A stretch of DNA of 64,000 bases, taken from CALMEC01 sp963765105. Lineage in GTDB: Bacteria > Actinomycetota > Thermoleophilia > Miltoncostaeales > Miltoncostaeaceae. Under the pieces are notes generated by a model. That model did no database searches. It saw nothing but the letters and a program-made list of their open reading frames with translations, and was not told the DNA's origin. Each line of letters opens with the position of its first letter. Positions within the stretch are counted from its first letter, which is position 1. Where the stretch lies: NCBI GenBank assembly GCA_963765105.1, contig CAVXUW010000002.1:930001-994000 (forward strand), given 5' to 3'. Below are positions 51,648 through 61,933 of this stretch, piece by piece. A program made the translations under genes and the position numbers.

Positions 51648-52245
51648 CGCCGACGCGCGGCCCCGTTGCCTCGGCCTCACCGGCGGCATCGGTTCGGGCA
51701 AGACTGCGGCCCTCGACGCCTTTCGCGCGTTGGGGGCCGAGGTGCTCTCCAGCGATCAGGTTGTCGACGACCTGTACCACGACCCTGAGGTCGTCGAGCA
51801 GATCGCCGGCCGTTTCGGTCGGGAGCTCGTTGCTGTGGACGGCCGCATCGATCGCGGTCGACTCGCGCAGAATGTGTTTGGCGATTCCGACGGTCTGCGG
51901 TTCCTGGAGGATCTCCTGCATCCGCGCATCGGCCAGGCACGCGAGGCGTGGCAGGCAGCTCAGCGTGCCCGACGTCCCGCTCCGCCCCTCCTGGTGTGTG
52001 AGGTCCCCTTGCTGTTCGAGGTGGGGATGGAGGATCAGTTTGATGCGGTGCTCGTGGTCACTGCGTCCGAGGACGTGCGTCGCCAACGCGTTGAGGCTCG
52101 TGAACAGGACTTCGATGCACGTCGGTCGCAACAGCTTCCCGAGGATGAGAAGGTGGCCCGGGCCGACCGTGCCTACGTCAATGACGGTTCGCGGGACGAT
52201 CTGCAATCGTGGGTTGCGTCGTGTTTTCGTCAGTACGCCACGTGA
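51598..52245 (+). CDS. coaE: Dephospho-CoA kinase
   Basis: This enzyme phosphorylates dephospho-CoA at the 3'-OH, the last step of CoA synthesis. The P-loop is GLTGGIGSGKT, followed by ALGAEVLSSDQVVDDLYHD, FLEDLLHPRIGQ and LVCEVPLLFEVGMED. The frame overlaps the rpsA tail, and the nearest starts to the domain are ATG 51598, TTG 51601 and TTG 51607; I chose ATG 51598 (215 residues). No ribosome site is convincing, so coupling to rpsA is likely. Confidence 0.9.
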   Translation: MLPLRLLPRYRERPTPSADARPRCLGLTGGIGSGKTAALDAFRALGAEVLSSDQVVDDLYHDPEVVEQIAGRFGRELVAVDGRIDRGRLAQNVFGDSDGLRFLEDLLHPRIGQAREAWQAAQRARRPAPPLLVCEVPLLFEVGMEDQFDAVLVVTASEDVRRQRVEAREQDFDARRSQQLPEDEKVARADRAYVNDGSRDDLQSWVASCFRQYAT

Positions 52246-52841
52246 CCGACGCACCGCGGAGCCAGCGCCGACGCGTGCGGTGGGTTCTCGCCCTTATTGC
52301 TGCCGGCCTGCTCGGGTGGCTGGTGATTCACACGGTAAAGCCCGATTGGTACGCGCGCATCATCTATCCGCTGAAGCACCATGGCCTCATCGTCGGTGAG
52401 GCGGCATCGACGGGGCTTGCGCCGGAGCTCATCGCCGCCGTGATCTACCGCGAAAGCCAGTTCGACGAGGACGCGCGGTCCGACAAAGGCGCCGTCGGAC
52501 TCATGCAAGTGCTCCCCGAAACCGCCGAGTGGATTCACCGCCAACCCGGAGCCCCGGGCTCCGAACCGGGCCGCCTCGCCGAACCGGCGGTGAACATCGC
52601 CTATGGCTCGTGGTACCTGCGCTACCTCATCGACAAGTACTCAAGCGACGAGCTGGGTCTTGCGGCCTACAACGGTGGGGAAACGAACGTGCAGAAATGG
52701 GTTGCCGAGGCGCGGGAGAAGGGGCGCCAGCTGCGCATCTCGGAGATCCCGTTTGCCGAGACACGCGGCTTCGTTGACGAGGTCAGCAATGCCCGCATCA
52801 TCTACCGCCGCATCTGGCGGGAGAGCCTCATCCGCGACTAG
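52242..52841 (+). CDS. Membrane-anchored lytic transglycosylase (SLT family)
   Basis: This 199-residue protein has one N-terminal helix (about residues 9-28) and an SLT domain: AAVIYRESQFDEDARSDKGAVGLMQVLPETAEWI includes the catalytic Glu, and the later LAAYNGGETNVQKW is typical. It cleaves peptidoglycan with anhydro-muropeptide formation. GTG 52242 overlaps the coaE stop as GTGA. Its stop nests with that of the convergent glyoxalase gene. Confidence 0.9.
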   Translation: MTDAPRSQRRRVRWVLALIAAGLLGWLVIHTVKPDWYARIIYPLKHHGLIVGEAASTGLAPELIAAVIYRESQFDEDARSDKGAVGLMQVLPETAEWIHRQPGAPGSEPGRLAEPAVNIAYGSWYLRYLIDKYSSDELGLAAYNGGETNVQKWVAEAREKGRQLRISEIPFAETRGFVDEVSNARIIYRRIWRESLIRD

Positions 52842-53251
52842 CCCGCGTGAGTGCCGAGCTCGTGCTCCGGGTTTCGGCTGAGGAGCTCGATGCGGTAGTC
52901 ATCGGGGTCGCGCACAAAGCAGATCTTTGGGCCACCGGGGTATGGCTCGTAAGGGTCACGCTCGGGTGAGAGCCCGGCGTCGGCGAGTCGGGCGATCTCG
53001 GCATCCATGTCGTCCACGGTCAATGCGATGTGGCCATAGCCATCTCCCGGGGCATACGGTTCGGTGCGGCCGTCGTTGAGGGTGAGCTCCAACCGTCCGC
53101 CATCACCCGGAAGGGCGAGGAAGATCACGGTGGCGGTGTCTCCACCGACGCGCTGCCGCCCGATCTCCGAGAACCCAAGAGCGCGGTAGAAGGCCAGGGA
53201 GCGCTGTTCATCAAGGACGCGGATCATGGTGTGAATCAGGGCCGTTGCCAT
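52838..53251 (-). CDS. Glyoxalase I/VOC-family protein
   Basis: This 137-residue vicinal-oxygen-chelate protein has the two beta-alpha-beta modules of GloA: LIHTMIRVLDEQRSLAFYRALGF, LELTLNDG, GYGHIALTVDDMD and a late YRIELL. The His/Glu/His/Glu metal ligands are present. Glyoxalase I uses glutathione, which actinobacteria usually lack, so a mycothiol- or other thiol-linked aldehyde is more likely. GGAGGG seven bases upstream supports ATG 53251. Confidence 0.82.
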   Translation of the reverse strand: MATALIHTMIRVLDEQRSLAFYRALGFSEIGRQRVGGDTATVIFLALPGDGGRLELTLNDGRTEPYAPGDGYGHIALTVDDMDAEIARLADAGLSPERDPYEPYPGGPKICFVRDPDDYRIELLSRNPEHELGTHAG

Positions 53252-53335
53252 GGTTTCCCTCCGGGGAGATCCTCGGTTTCCTGCGAAACCTACCGCCTCT
53301 GCGGCGGCCATCGGTAGTCAGCCCAAGAAAAGGTT

Positions 53336-53366
53336 GACGGCCCCGCTTCCCGGTCGCAGGGCCGTC
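53336..53366. promoter_or_regulatory. Inverted repeat in the glyoxalase-uvrB divergent region
   Basis: GACGGCCC at 53336-53343 pairs with GGGCCGTC at 53359-53366 (15-base loop). A second inverted pair, TGTGATC at 53370-53376 and GATCACA at 53398-53404, follows. Both lie in the roughly 260 bases separating two divergent genes. They could be operators or RNA structure; no GAAC-N4-GTTC box was found here. Confidence 0.4.
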
Positions 53367-53513
53367 GAATGTGATCCCCAAACGTGTGGGTGAGGGAGAT
53401 CACACTGCGAGAGTAGGGGAGGGTCTGGCCGGTGAGGTTGGCCAAGGGATGAAAACAACGGCGCCGTCTTTGGCCGCGGGGAGAGAGTCGGGGCCGTGCT
53501 CTACCATCGGGGA

Positions 53514-55592
53514 ATGTCCCCTGCCACCTTTGCCCTGTCGCCGGCCTATCAACCGGCCGGTGATCAGCCCGCGGCCATTGACTCGTTGCTCGAGGGGCTC
53601 GATGCGGGAGAGCGTTACCAGGCGCTTCTCGGGGTGACGGGCTCGGGCAAGACATTCACCATGGCCAACCTCATCGCTCGCGCGGAACGGCCCGCCCTGG
53701 TGATTGCCCACAACAAGACGTTGGCGGCGCAGCTGTGCAACGAGTTTCGCGAGTTTTTCCCCACGAGCGCCGTCGAGTACTTCGTGAGCTACTACGACTA
53801 CTACCAGCCCGAAGCGTACCTCCCGGCGAGCGATACCTACATCGAGAAGGACTCGTCCATCAACGACGAGATCGACCGACTGCGTCACGCGGCCACGAGC
53901 GCTCTCATGGCGCGCCGGGATGTGGTCATTGTCGCCTCGGTGAGCTGCATCTACGGCATCGGCTCGCCCGAGCGGTATCAGGAGCGTCTGCTGATCCTGA
54001 AGGTGGGGGAGAGCCACAGCCGGGAGGACATCTTCCGCAAGCTGGTGGAGGTGCAGTACCAGCGCAACGACACCGTCCTGGAACGCGGGCGCTTCCGCGT
54101 CCGCGGCGACGTGTTCGAGATTCAGCCGGCCAACGAGGAGTCCGCCTACCGCGTGTCGATGTTTGGTGACGAGGTGGAGTCGATCGACCACTTCGATCCA
54201 CTCACCGGCGAAGTGTTCGCGGCGGTGGACCACGTCGGCATCTGGCCGGCCACCCACTACGTCACCCCGAAACCCACCATCGACCGGGCCCTCGTCGATA
54301 TCCGCGCCGAGCTCGACGAGCGCGTGGCCCTGTTTGAGAAAGAAGGGAAGTTGGTGGAGGCCCATCGCATCCGCCAACGTACCGAGTACGACATGGAGAT
54401 GATGCGGGAGCTGGGATTTTGCAACGGCATCGAGAACTACTCGCGCATTCTCGACGGCCGTATTGCCGGCAGCGCCCCCAGCACCTTGCTCGACTTCTTT
54501 CCCAAAGACTTCATCTGCATGATCGACGAGTCGCACAACACCGTTCCCCAGGTGCGCGGCATGTTCGAAGGCGACCACTCCCGCAAGTCGTCCCTCATCG
54601 AACACGGCTTCCGTCTTCCGTCGGCGGCCGACAACCGCCCGCTGAAGTTGGCGGAGTTCTTGGAGCGCGTTGGGCAGGTCGTGTTTGTCTCGGCCACACC
54701 CGGCGAGTTCGAACGACGAAACTCCAGCCGCATCGTGGAGCAGATCATCCGACCGACGGGCCTGACCGACCCCGAGGTGGAGGTCCGGCCCACCAAGAAC
54801 CAGATCGACGATCTCATGAACGAGATCCGCCGCCGCATCGATCGCAACGAACGCACCCTGGTCACCACCCTCACCAAGAAGATGGCGGAAGACCTGACCG
54901 AGTACCTCATCGAGGCCGGTCTCAAGGTGCGCTACCTCCACTCCGAGGTCGACACCATCGAGCGAATCCGCATCATCCGGGAGCTGCGCCTCGGTGAGTT
55001 TCACGTGCTGGTGGGCGTGAACCTGCTGCGTGAGGGGCTCGACCTGCCCGAGGTGAGCCTTGTGGCCATTCTCGATGCCGACAAGGAGGGTTTCCTCCGG
55101 GGCACCACGGCGCTGATCCAGACGATCGGCCGCGCGGCCCGCCACCTCGAGGGTCGCGTCATCATGTACGCCGACCGCGAAACCGACTCCATGCGCACGG
55201 CCATCGGCGAGACCGACCGACGCCGGGCCATCCAAACGGCGTACAACGACGAGCACGGCATCACCCCGGAATCGATCATCAAGGGCGTGAGCGACATCGC
55301 CGAATTCCTTGGCCTGAAGGGGGGAATGCCCGAACCGACGCGCCGAGCTCAGGCCGCGAAGCTCGCGAAGAGTGGGGCCACCGACGACGAGCTCGAGACG
55401 GAGCTCATCGGCCTGGAGGAGGAGATGTTCCGCGCCGCCGAGGAGCTGAAGTTCGAGCGAGCCGCCGAACTGCGCGATGCCATCAAGGAGATTCGCCGGG
55501 AGCTCAATGAGCGTCGCGGGCTCGCGCAGGAGCCACGAACCGCGCCCACTCCCGCTCGACGGGGGCGACGGTCGGGCAAGGGGCGCTCGTGA
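53514..55592 (+). CDS. uvrB: UvrABC excinuclease subunit B
   Basis: This 692-residue protein has all UvrB hallmarks: LLGVTGSGKTFTMA (motif I), the beta-hairpin YYDYYQPEAYLP, SINDEIDRLRHAATSAL, FPKDFICMIDESH, RTLVTTLTKKMAEDLTEYL, GVNLLREGLDLPEV and TIGRAARH, plus a C-terminal UVR motif (AAEELKFERAAELRDAIKEIRREL). It verifies damage with UvrA and loads UvrC. ATG 53514 is preferred; GTG 53496 with GGGAGAG upstream is an alternative. uvrA lies 3.5 kb downstream on the same strand. Confidence 0.96.
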   Translation: MSPATFALSPAYQPAGDQPAAIDSLLEGLDAGERYQALLGVTGSGKTFTMANLIARAERPALVIAHNKTLAAQLCNEFREFFPTSAVEYFVSYYDYYQPEAYLPASDTYIEKDSSINDEIDRLRHAATSALMARRDVVIVASVSCIYGIGSPERYQERLLILKVGESHSREDIFRKLVEVQYQRNDTVLERGRFRVRGDVFEIQPANEESAYRVSMFGDEVESIDHFDPLTGEVFAAVDHVGIWPATHYVTPKPTIDRALVDIRAELDERVALFEKEGKLVEAHRIRQRTEYDMEMMRELGFCNGIENYSRILDGRIAGSAPSTLLDFFPKDFICMIDESHNTVPQVRGMFEGDHSRKSSLIEHGFRLPSAADNRPLKLAEFLERVGQVVFVSATPGEFERRNSSRIVEQIIRPTGLTDPEVEVRPTKNQIDDLMNEIRRRIDRNERTLVTTLTKKMAEDLTEYLIEAGLKVRYLHSEVDTIERIRIIRELRLGEFHVLVGVNLLREGLDLPEVSLVAILDADKEGFLRGTTALIQTIGRAARHLEGRVIMYADRETDSMRTAIGETDRRRAIQTAYNDEHGITPESIIKGVSDIAEFLGLKGGMPEPTRRAQAAKLAKSGATDDELETELIGLEEEMFRAAEELKFERAAELRDAIKEIRRELNERRGLAQEPRTAPTPARRGRRSGKGRS

Positions 55593-55855
55593 GCGATACG
55601 CGCCGCACCCACGATCTCAGCGACCTGTCATTTCGCACTCTCGCGGCCCCCGGTCTCGATGAGGATGATCTTTTCGCTGCCATGTACGGCCTGCCCGGCG
55701 AGGGTGTGTTGTGGGGCGAGGGCGCCCCCGTGGCGTTTGCCCCCGTCGACCCGGCGTGGGACGAGGCTGAGGAGCGCCAGCGACGCCACGAGGAGATCCT
55801 GAGCCGGTGGCGGGTCGACGACGACCTGCTGCCGCCGCGACGCGACCCCGCGTGA
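55589..55855 (+). CDS. Small hypothetical protein coupled to uvrB
   Basis: This 88-residue acidic protein is not recognised. It starts at a GTG overlapping the uvrB stop (GTGA) and its own stop overlaps the next start (GTGA), so it is sandwiched in one operon. Features are a segment rich in Asp/Glu/Ala (LDEDDLFAAMYGLPGEGVL) and a C-terminal helix (WDEAEERQRRHEEILSRW). No metal-binding or catalytic motif is visible. Confidence 0.6.
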   Translation: MSDTRRTHDLSDLSFRTLAAPGLDEDDLFAAMYGLPGEGVLWGEGAPVAFAPVDPAWDEAEERQRRHEEILSRWRVDDDLLPPRRDPA

Positions 55856-56718
55856 CCGAGTCAACCGCGGCGTCGGCTCGAGTGAGGGGCGCGGCCGCTG
55901 TGCCACCCGAGGTGTTCTTCATCGCGGGAGCGATTTCGCAGTACGTCGGCGCCGCCGTGGCTGTGGGGTTGTTCGACGACCTCGATGCGCGTGCCGTCGC
56001 TTGGCTACGGGTGCTGTTCGGCGCGGCGATTGCCCTCGTGATCGGGCTGGCGTGGAAGCGCCGGTGGGAGATCGCGCAGCTGCGCTCAGCCGCCCTGTTC
56101 GGGACGGTTCTGGCACTCATGAACCTTTTCTTCTACCTCGCGATCGAACGTCTGCCGCTGGGCACCGCGGTAGCGATCGAGTTTGTGGGTCCCATCTCCG
56201 TCGCCGCTTGGGGGGCGCGGAGCCGTCGCGCCATCGGGAGCTTGCTCGTGGCCGTGGCCGGCATCGCCCTTTTGACTGAGGTGAGCCTCGACGCCGACCC
56301 GCTCGGCCTTCTCTACATCTTCCTTGCCGGGGCGTGCTGGGGCGGGTACATCGTGGTGGGCCACCGCGTCGCATCTGCCGCACAGGGTGTCGCCGGGCTC
56401 GGTCTCAGCATGCTGCTGGGATCAGTGGCCATCGCGCCGTTCGTTGCCTTCACCAGCGGACCGGCGTGGACCGACCCGAAGTTGGCGGGCCTGCTGGCGC
56501 TGCTTGCCGTGCTCTCCAGCGTCGTGCCGTACGGCTTCGATCAGTACGTGCTGCAGCGGCTTTCGCCGGCACGATTTGCGCTACTGCTGGCCTTGCTGCC
56601 GGTGACGGCAACCATCGTCGGTGCGATCGGCCTCGCGCAAATCCCGACGGCGGTGGAGGTTCTTGGCATCGCGTTGGTGGCCGTGGCGATCGCTTTGCGT
56701 GAACGCGGGGACGGTTAG
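55852..56718 (+). CDS. EamA/RhtA-like exporter
   Basis: This 288-residue protein has ten hydrophobic segments in two EamA halves. The style resembles RhtA threonine/homoserine exporters: FYLAIERLPLGTAVAIEFVGPISVA in the first half and PYGFDQYVLQRLSPARFALLLALLPVTATIVG in the second. GTG 55852 overlaps the small gene upstream. Its stop is shared as a four-base overlap with the convergent dehydrogenase. Confidence 0.85.
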   Translation: MTESTAASARVRGAAAVPPEVFFIAGAISQYVGAAVAVGLFDDLDARAVAWLRVLFGAAIALVIGLAWKRRWEIAQLRSAALFGTVLALMNLFFYLAIERLPLGTAVAIEFVGPISVAAWGARSRRAIGSLLVAVAGIALLTEVSLDADPLGLLYIFLAGACWGGYIVVGHRVASAAQGVAGLGLSMLLGSVAIAPFVAFTSGPAWTDPKLAGLLALLAVLSSVVPYGFDQYVLQRLSPARFALLLALLPVTATIVGAIGLAQIPTAVEVLGIALVAVAIALRERGDG

Positions 56719-57593
56719 TCGGCAGGCGACGACGCGGCGCGCGCGATTCGCGCCAGCGCCGAGACATCGTCGCCACCGAACCCCGCGTCGACCAAGCGAC
56801 GCTCCTGATCGGCGATCAACGTCGTGATCTCGAGCGGCAGCCCCAGGCGTGCCGCCTCATCCAAGGCGATCTGCAGATCCTTGAGGTGAAGCTCCAGACG
56901 GAAGCCGAGCGGATAGTGATCGGCGATCACGTTCTCGGATCGATTCGTCAAAACCCATGACTGAGCGGCACCGGCCGACAGGGCGTTCACCAGGGAGTCC
57001 ATCGGCAGACCCTCGCGCTCACCGAGGAGCAGTGCCTCGCCGAGGGCGGCGTAGGTCCCGGCGACAAGCACTTGATTCACGGCTTTGGCTGCCTGCCCGG
57101 CGCCAGGACCTCCCAGGTGCGTGATGGTTCGGCAAAACGCTTCGAGCGCCGGGCCGGCGATCATCACATGATCCACTTCGCCGCCGACAAACGTTGTGAG
57201 CGTGCCTTTCTCCGCTCCTTCCGACCCGCCGGAGACGGGGGCGTCGACCGCGCCGATGCCGCGCTCGGCAAGGGTTGCGGCCATCGTGCGGGTGACGGAT
57301 GGGGAGATGGTTGAGCAGTCGATCCAGACCGACCCGTCGGTCATCGTCTCCGCAGCGCCTCCGGGACCCAGAACGACGCTCTCCACATCGGGTGAGTCCG
57401 AGACGCAGGTAAACACCACCTGAGCGCCCTCGGCGGCCGCGGCGGGTGTCGGTGCCCAAATGGCACCGCTCTCGACGAGCTCGGTCTGGCGGCCAGGAGT
57501 GCGGTTATGCACAGCGACATCGTGGCCGGCATCGACGAGATGACCCGCCATGGCGGAACCCATCGTTCCCAGACCGATCCATGCGATACGCAT
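56715..57593 (-). CDS. 3-hydroxyisobutyrate dehydrogenase-like beta-hydroxyacid dehydrogenase
   Basis: This 292-residue protein has the Rossmann motif IGLGTMGSAMAGHLVDAGH, the substrate motif DAPVSGGSEGAEKGTLT and the catalytic Lys region GAGQAAKAVNQVL. Members oxidise 3-hydroxyisobutyrate, tartronate semialdehyde or related acids with NAD(P). The exact substrate cannot be told. A basic residue follows the second strand (NRTPGR), hinting at NADP preference. Confidence 0.88.
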   Translation of the reverse strand: MRIAWIGLGTMGSAMAGHLVDAGHDVAVHNRTPGRQTELVESGAIWAPTPAAAAEGAQVVFTCVSDSPDVESVVLGPGGAAETMTDGSVWIDCSTISPSVTRTMAATLAERGIGAVDAPVSGGSEGAEKGTLTTFVGGEVDHVMIAGPALEAFCRTITHLGGPGAGQAAKAVNQVLVAGTYAALGEALLLGEREGLPMDSLVNALSAGAAQSWVLTNRSENVIADHYPLGFRLELHLKDLQIALDEAARLGLPLEITTLIADQERRLVDAGFGGDDVSALARIARAASSPAD

Positions 57594-57610
57594 GGTTCGA
57601 ACCCTACGGG

Positions 57611-57799
57611 TTACGCCCGGCTGAGTGCCTCACGAATGGGGGACGGCACCATGATGAGCGGGCACGCCGACTGCAAAATCGCCTTGCACTCAACCCACCA
57701 GTCGCGGGTGATCTCGAAGAGGCGGTCCTTGTCGAACTTCGGCCGCTTGAAAGCGACACGGGGCATCGACAGGGGCATTGCGGCGGCGTATGACGACAT
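57611..57799 (-). CDS. Small hypothetical protein
   Basis: This 62-residue protein is not recognised. The sequence is not of the Arg/Ser-rich shadow type: it has MPRVAFKRPKFDKDRLFEITRDWW and a hydrophobic CPLIMVPSPI segment. AGGAG about ten bases upstream of ATG 57799 supports expression. It stands alone between two minus-strand genes. Overlapping frames look worse. Confidence 0.45.
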   Translation of the reverse strand: MSSYAAAMPLSMPRVAFKRPKFDKDRLFEITRDWWVECKAILQSACPLIMVPSPIREALSRA

Positions 57800-57907
57800 C
57801 GGGGTACTTCTCCTCGCGGGGGGCAGGCGGGGGGTTCACCTGTGTTATCGGCAGGTTTGGTCGAAAACACAACGCCAACGGTCACCCGGCGACACATGTC
57901 CTGGGGA

Positions 57908-59020
57908 TCAGCTGTGAATCGGCTCGGTCGTCACGAGGATCAGAGTGAGGTAGAGGACGTCGTTGGGGAGTCGCTCGGCCCCGCTGTCGAGGGTCTGCGC
58001 GATTGCCGCCAGCGCGGCGGCGGCACGCTCCAGCACGAGGGCGGCGCTGCCCGCATCGGGATCGCGGCAGACGCCCTGCGCCAGCTCCACGGCCTCGCGC
58101 GCTCCCGCACGGTCGCCTCGCCGGGATGCCGCGAACGCGGTGGAGAGATACACATGGAGGCGTCTGAGTGAGCCATGAACGGTCATGGTGCGGCTCACCG
58201 AGGGCGGTGAGAGAACCGGGAGAGGAGTGCCGGAAAGCAGCTGGTCGATCGTTCCTCCCAAAAGCGCCCGTCGTCCCACATCGCCCACGCCGGCCGCCGC
58301 GGCGCAGCGCAGGGTGAGGTAGAGGCCCAGCAGCGGACGGCTATATGGCATGTCGGTGCCGTAGACGATGCGCTCGGGCGAGACGCGCGCGTACAGCTCG
58401 AGGAGGTCGACCGGGCTCATCACCGAGGTGTCGTAAGCCACTGCGGGGTGGTCGGCCAAGCGGGTCGTAAACACTGCTTGATCGGCGATCGCGGCGTGCG
58501 CCAAGACGAGCGGGGCCTCGGGAAAGCGCAGTGCGACGTCGCAGAGGCTCTCGGCGATGGGTGGCAAACCGCGCCCGGCGTGGATGAGGATGGGCACCTG
58601 GGCATCGGCGGCGACGCGAAAGATGTCGTCGGCGGCGCCATCGTGAAAGCCGAACGATTGGGCACGGGGGTGCAGTTTGATGCCGCGGGCCCCGCGCGCC
58701 AGGCAGCGTTCTGCCTCACGTGCAGGGTCGCTGGCCGGGTCGAGGCGGCAAAACGGGATGAGTCGGTCGTTGCTCTGGGCGGCCCAGTCCAGCACGCGGT
58801 CGTTCGGGACACGGTAGGCAGGCTCCCGGTCCGGGTCGTGCAGGGCGAACACGCAGGCGCGGGCAACACCTGCGTCATCCAGATGGCGCACCAGCGTCTC
58901 GGAGTGGAGACGGTGGCCATCCTCGTCAACGCCCAGATGCGTATGGGCGTCGACGATCACGGTGCCCGGCGGGGTGAGCCGTGTCACCTCCTCCGCAAAC
59001 TGCGAAAGCTCCGGTCGCAT
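57908..59020 (-). CDS. Amidohydrolase family protein with helical C-terminal extension
   Basis: This 370-residue protein has an amidohydrolase-2-type barrel: IVDAHTHLG (metal His pair), GARGIKLHPRAQSFG, PILIHAGRG, LVLAHAAI and IVYGTDMPYSRPL with the late Asp. These suggest a metal-dependent hydrolase or decarboxylase. After about residue 260 a roughly 100-residue helical extension appears that is not part of the barrel. The reaction is unknown. It diverges from uvrA across 39 bases. Confidence 0.8.
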   Translation of the reverse strand: MRPELSQFAEEVTRLTPPGTVIVDAHTHLGVDEDGHRLHSETLVRHLDDAGVARACVFALHDPDREPAYRVPNDRVLDWAAQSNDRLIPFCRLDPASDPAREAERCLARGARGIKLHPRAQSFGFHDGAADDIFRVAADAQVPILIHAGRGLPPIAESLCDVALRFPEAPLVLAHAAIADQAVFTTRLADHPAVAYDTSVMSPVDLLELYARVSPERIVYGTDMPYSRPLLGLYLTLRCAAAAGVGDVGRRALLGGTIDQLLSGTPLPVLSPPSVSRTMTVHGSLRRLHVYLSTAFAASRRGDRAGAREAVELAQGVCRDPDAGSAALVLERAAAALAAIAQTLDSGAERLPNDVLYLTLILVTTEPIHS

Positions 59021-59059
59021 GGCCCCAGCGTACGGGAGCGACGCGAGTAAACTCGATCG

Positions 59060-61929
<2,870 letters not shown>

Positions 61930-61933
<4 letters not shown>

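Noticed and set aside
53251..53514. SOS control of uvrB
   Set aside because: No GAAC-N4-GTTC site was found in the upstream region; only unrelated inverted repeats are present.
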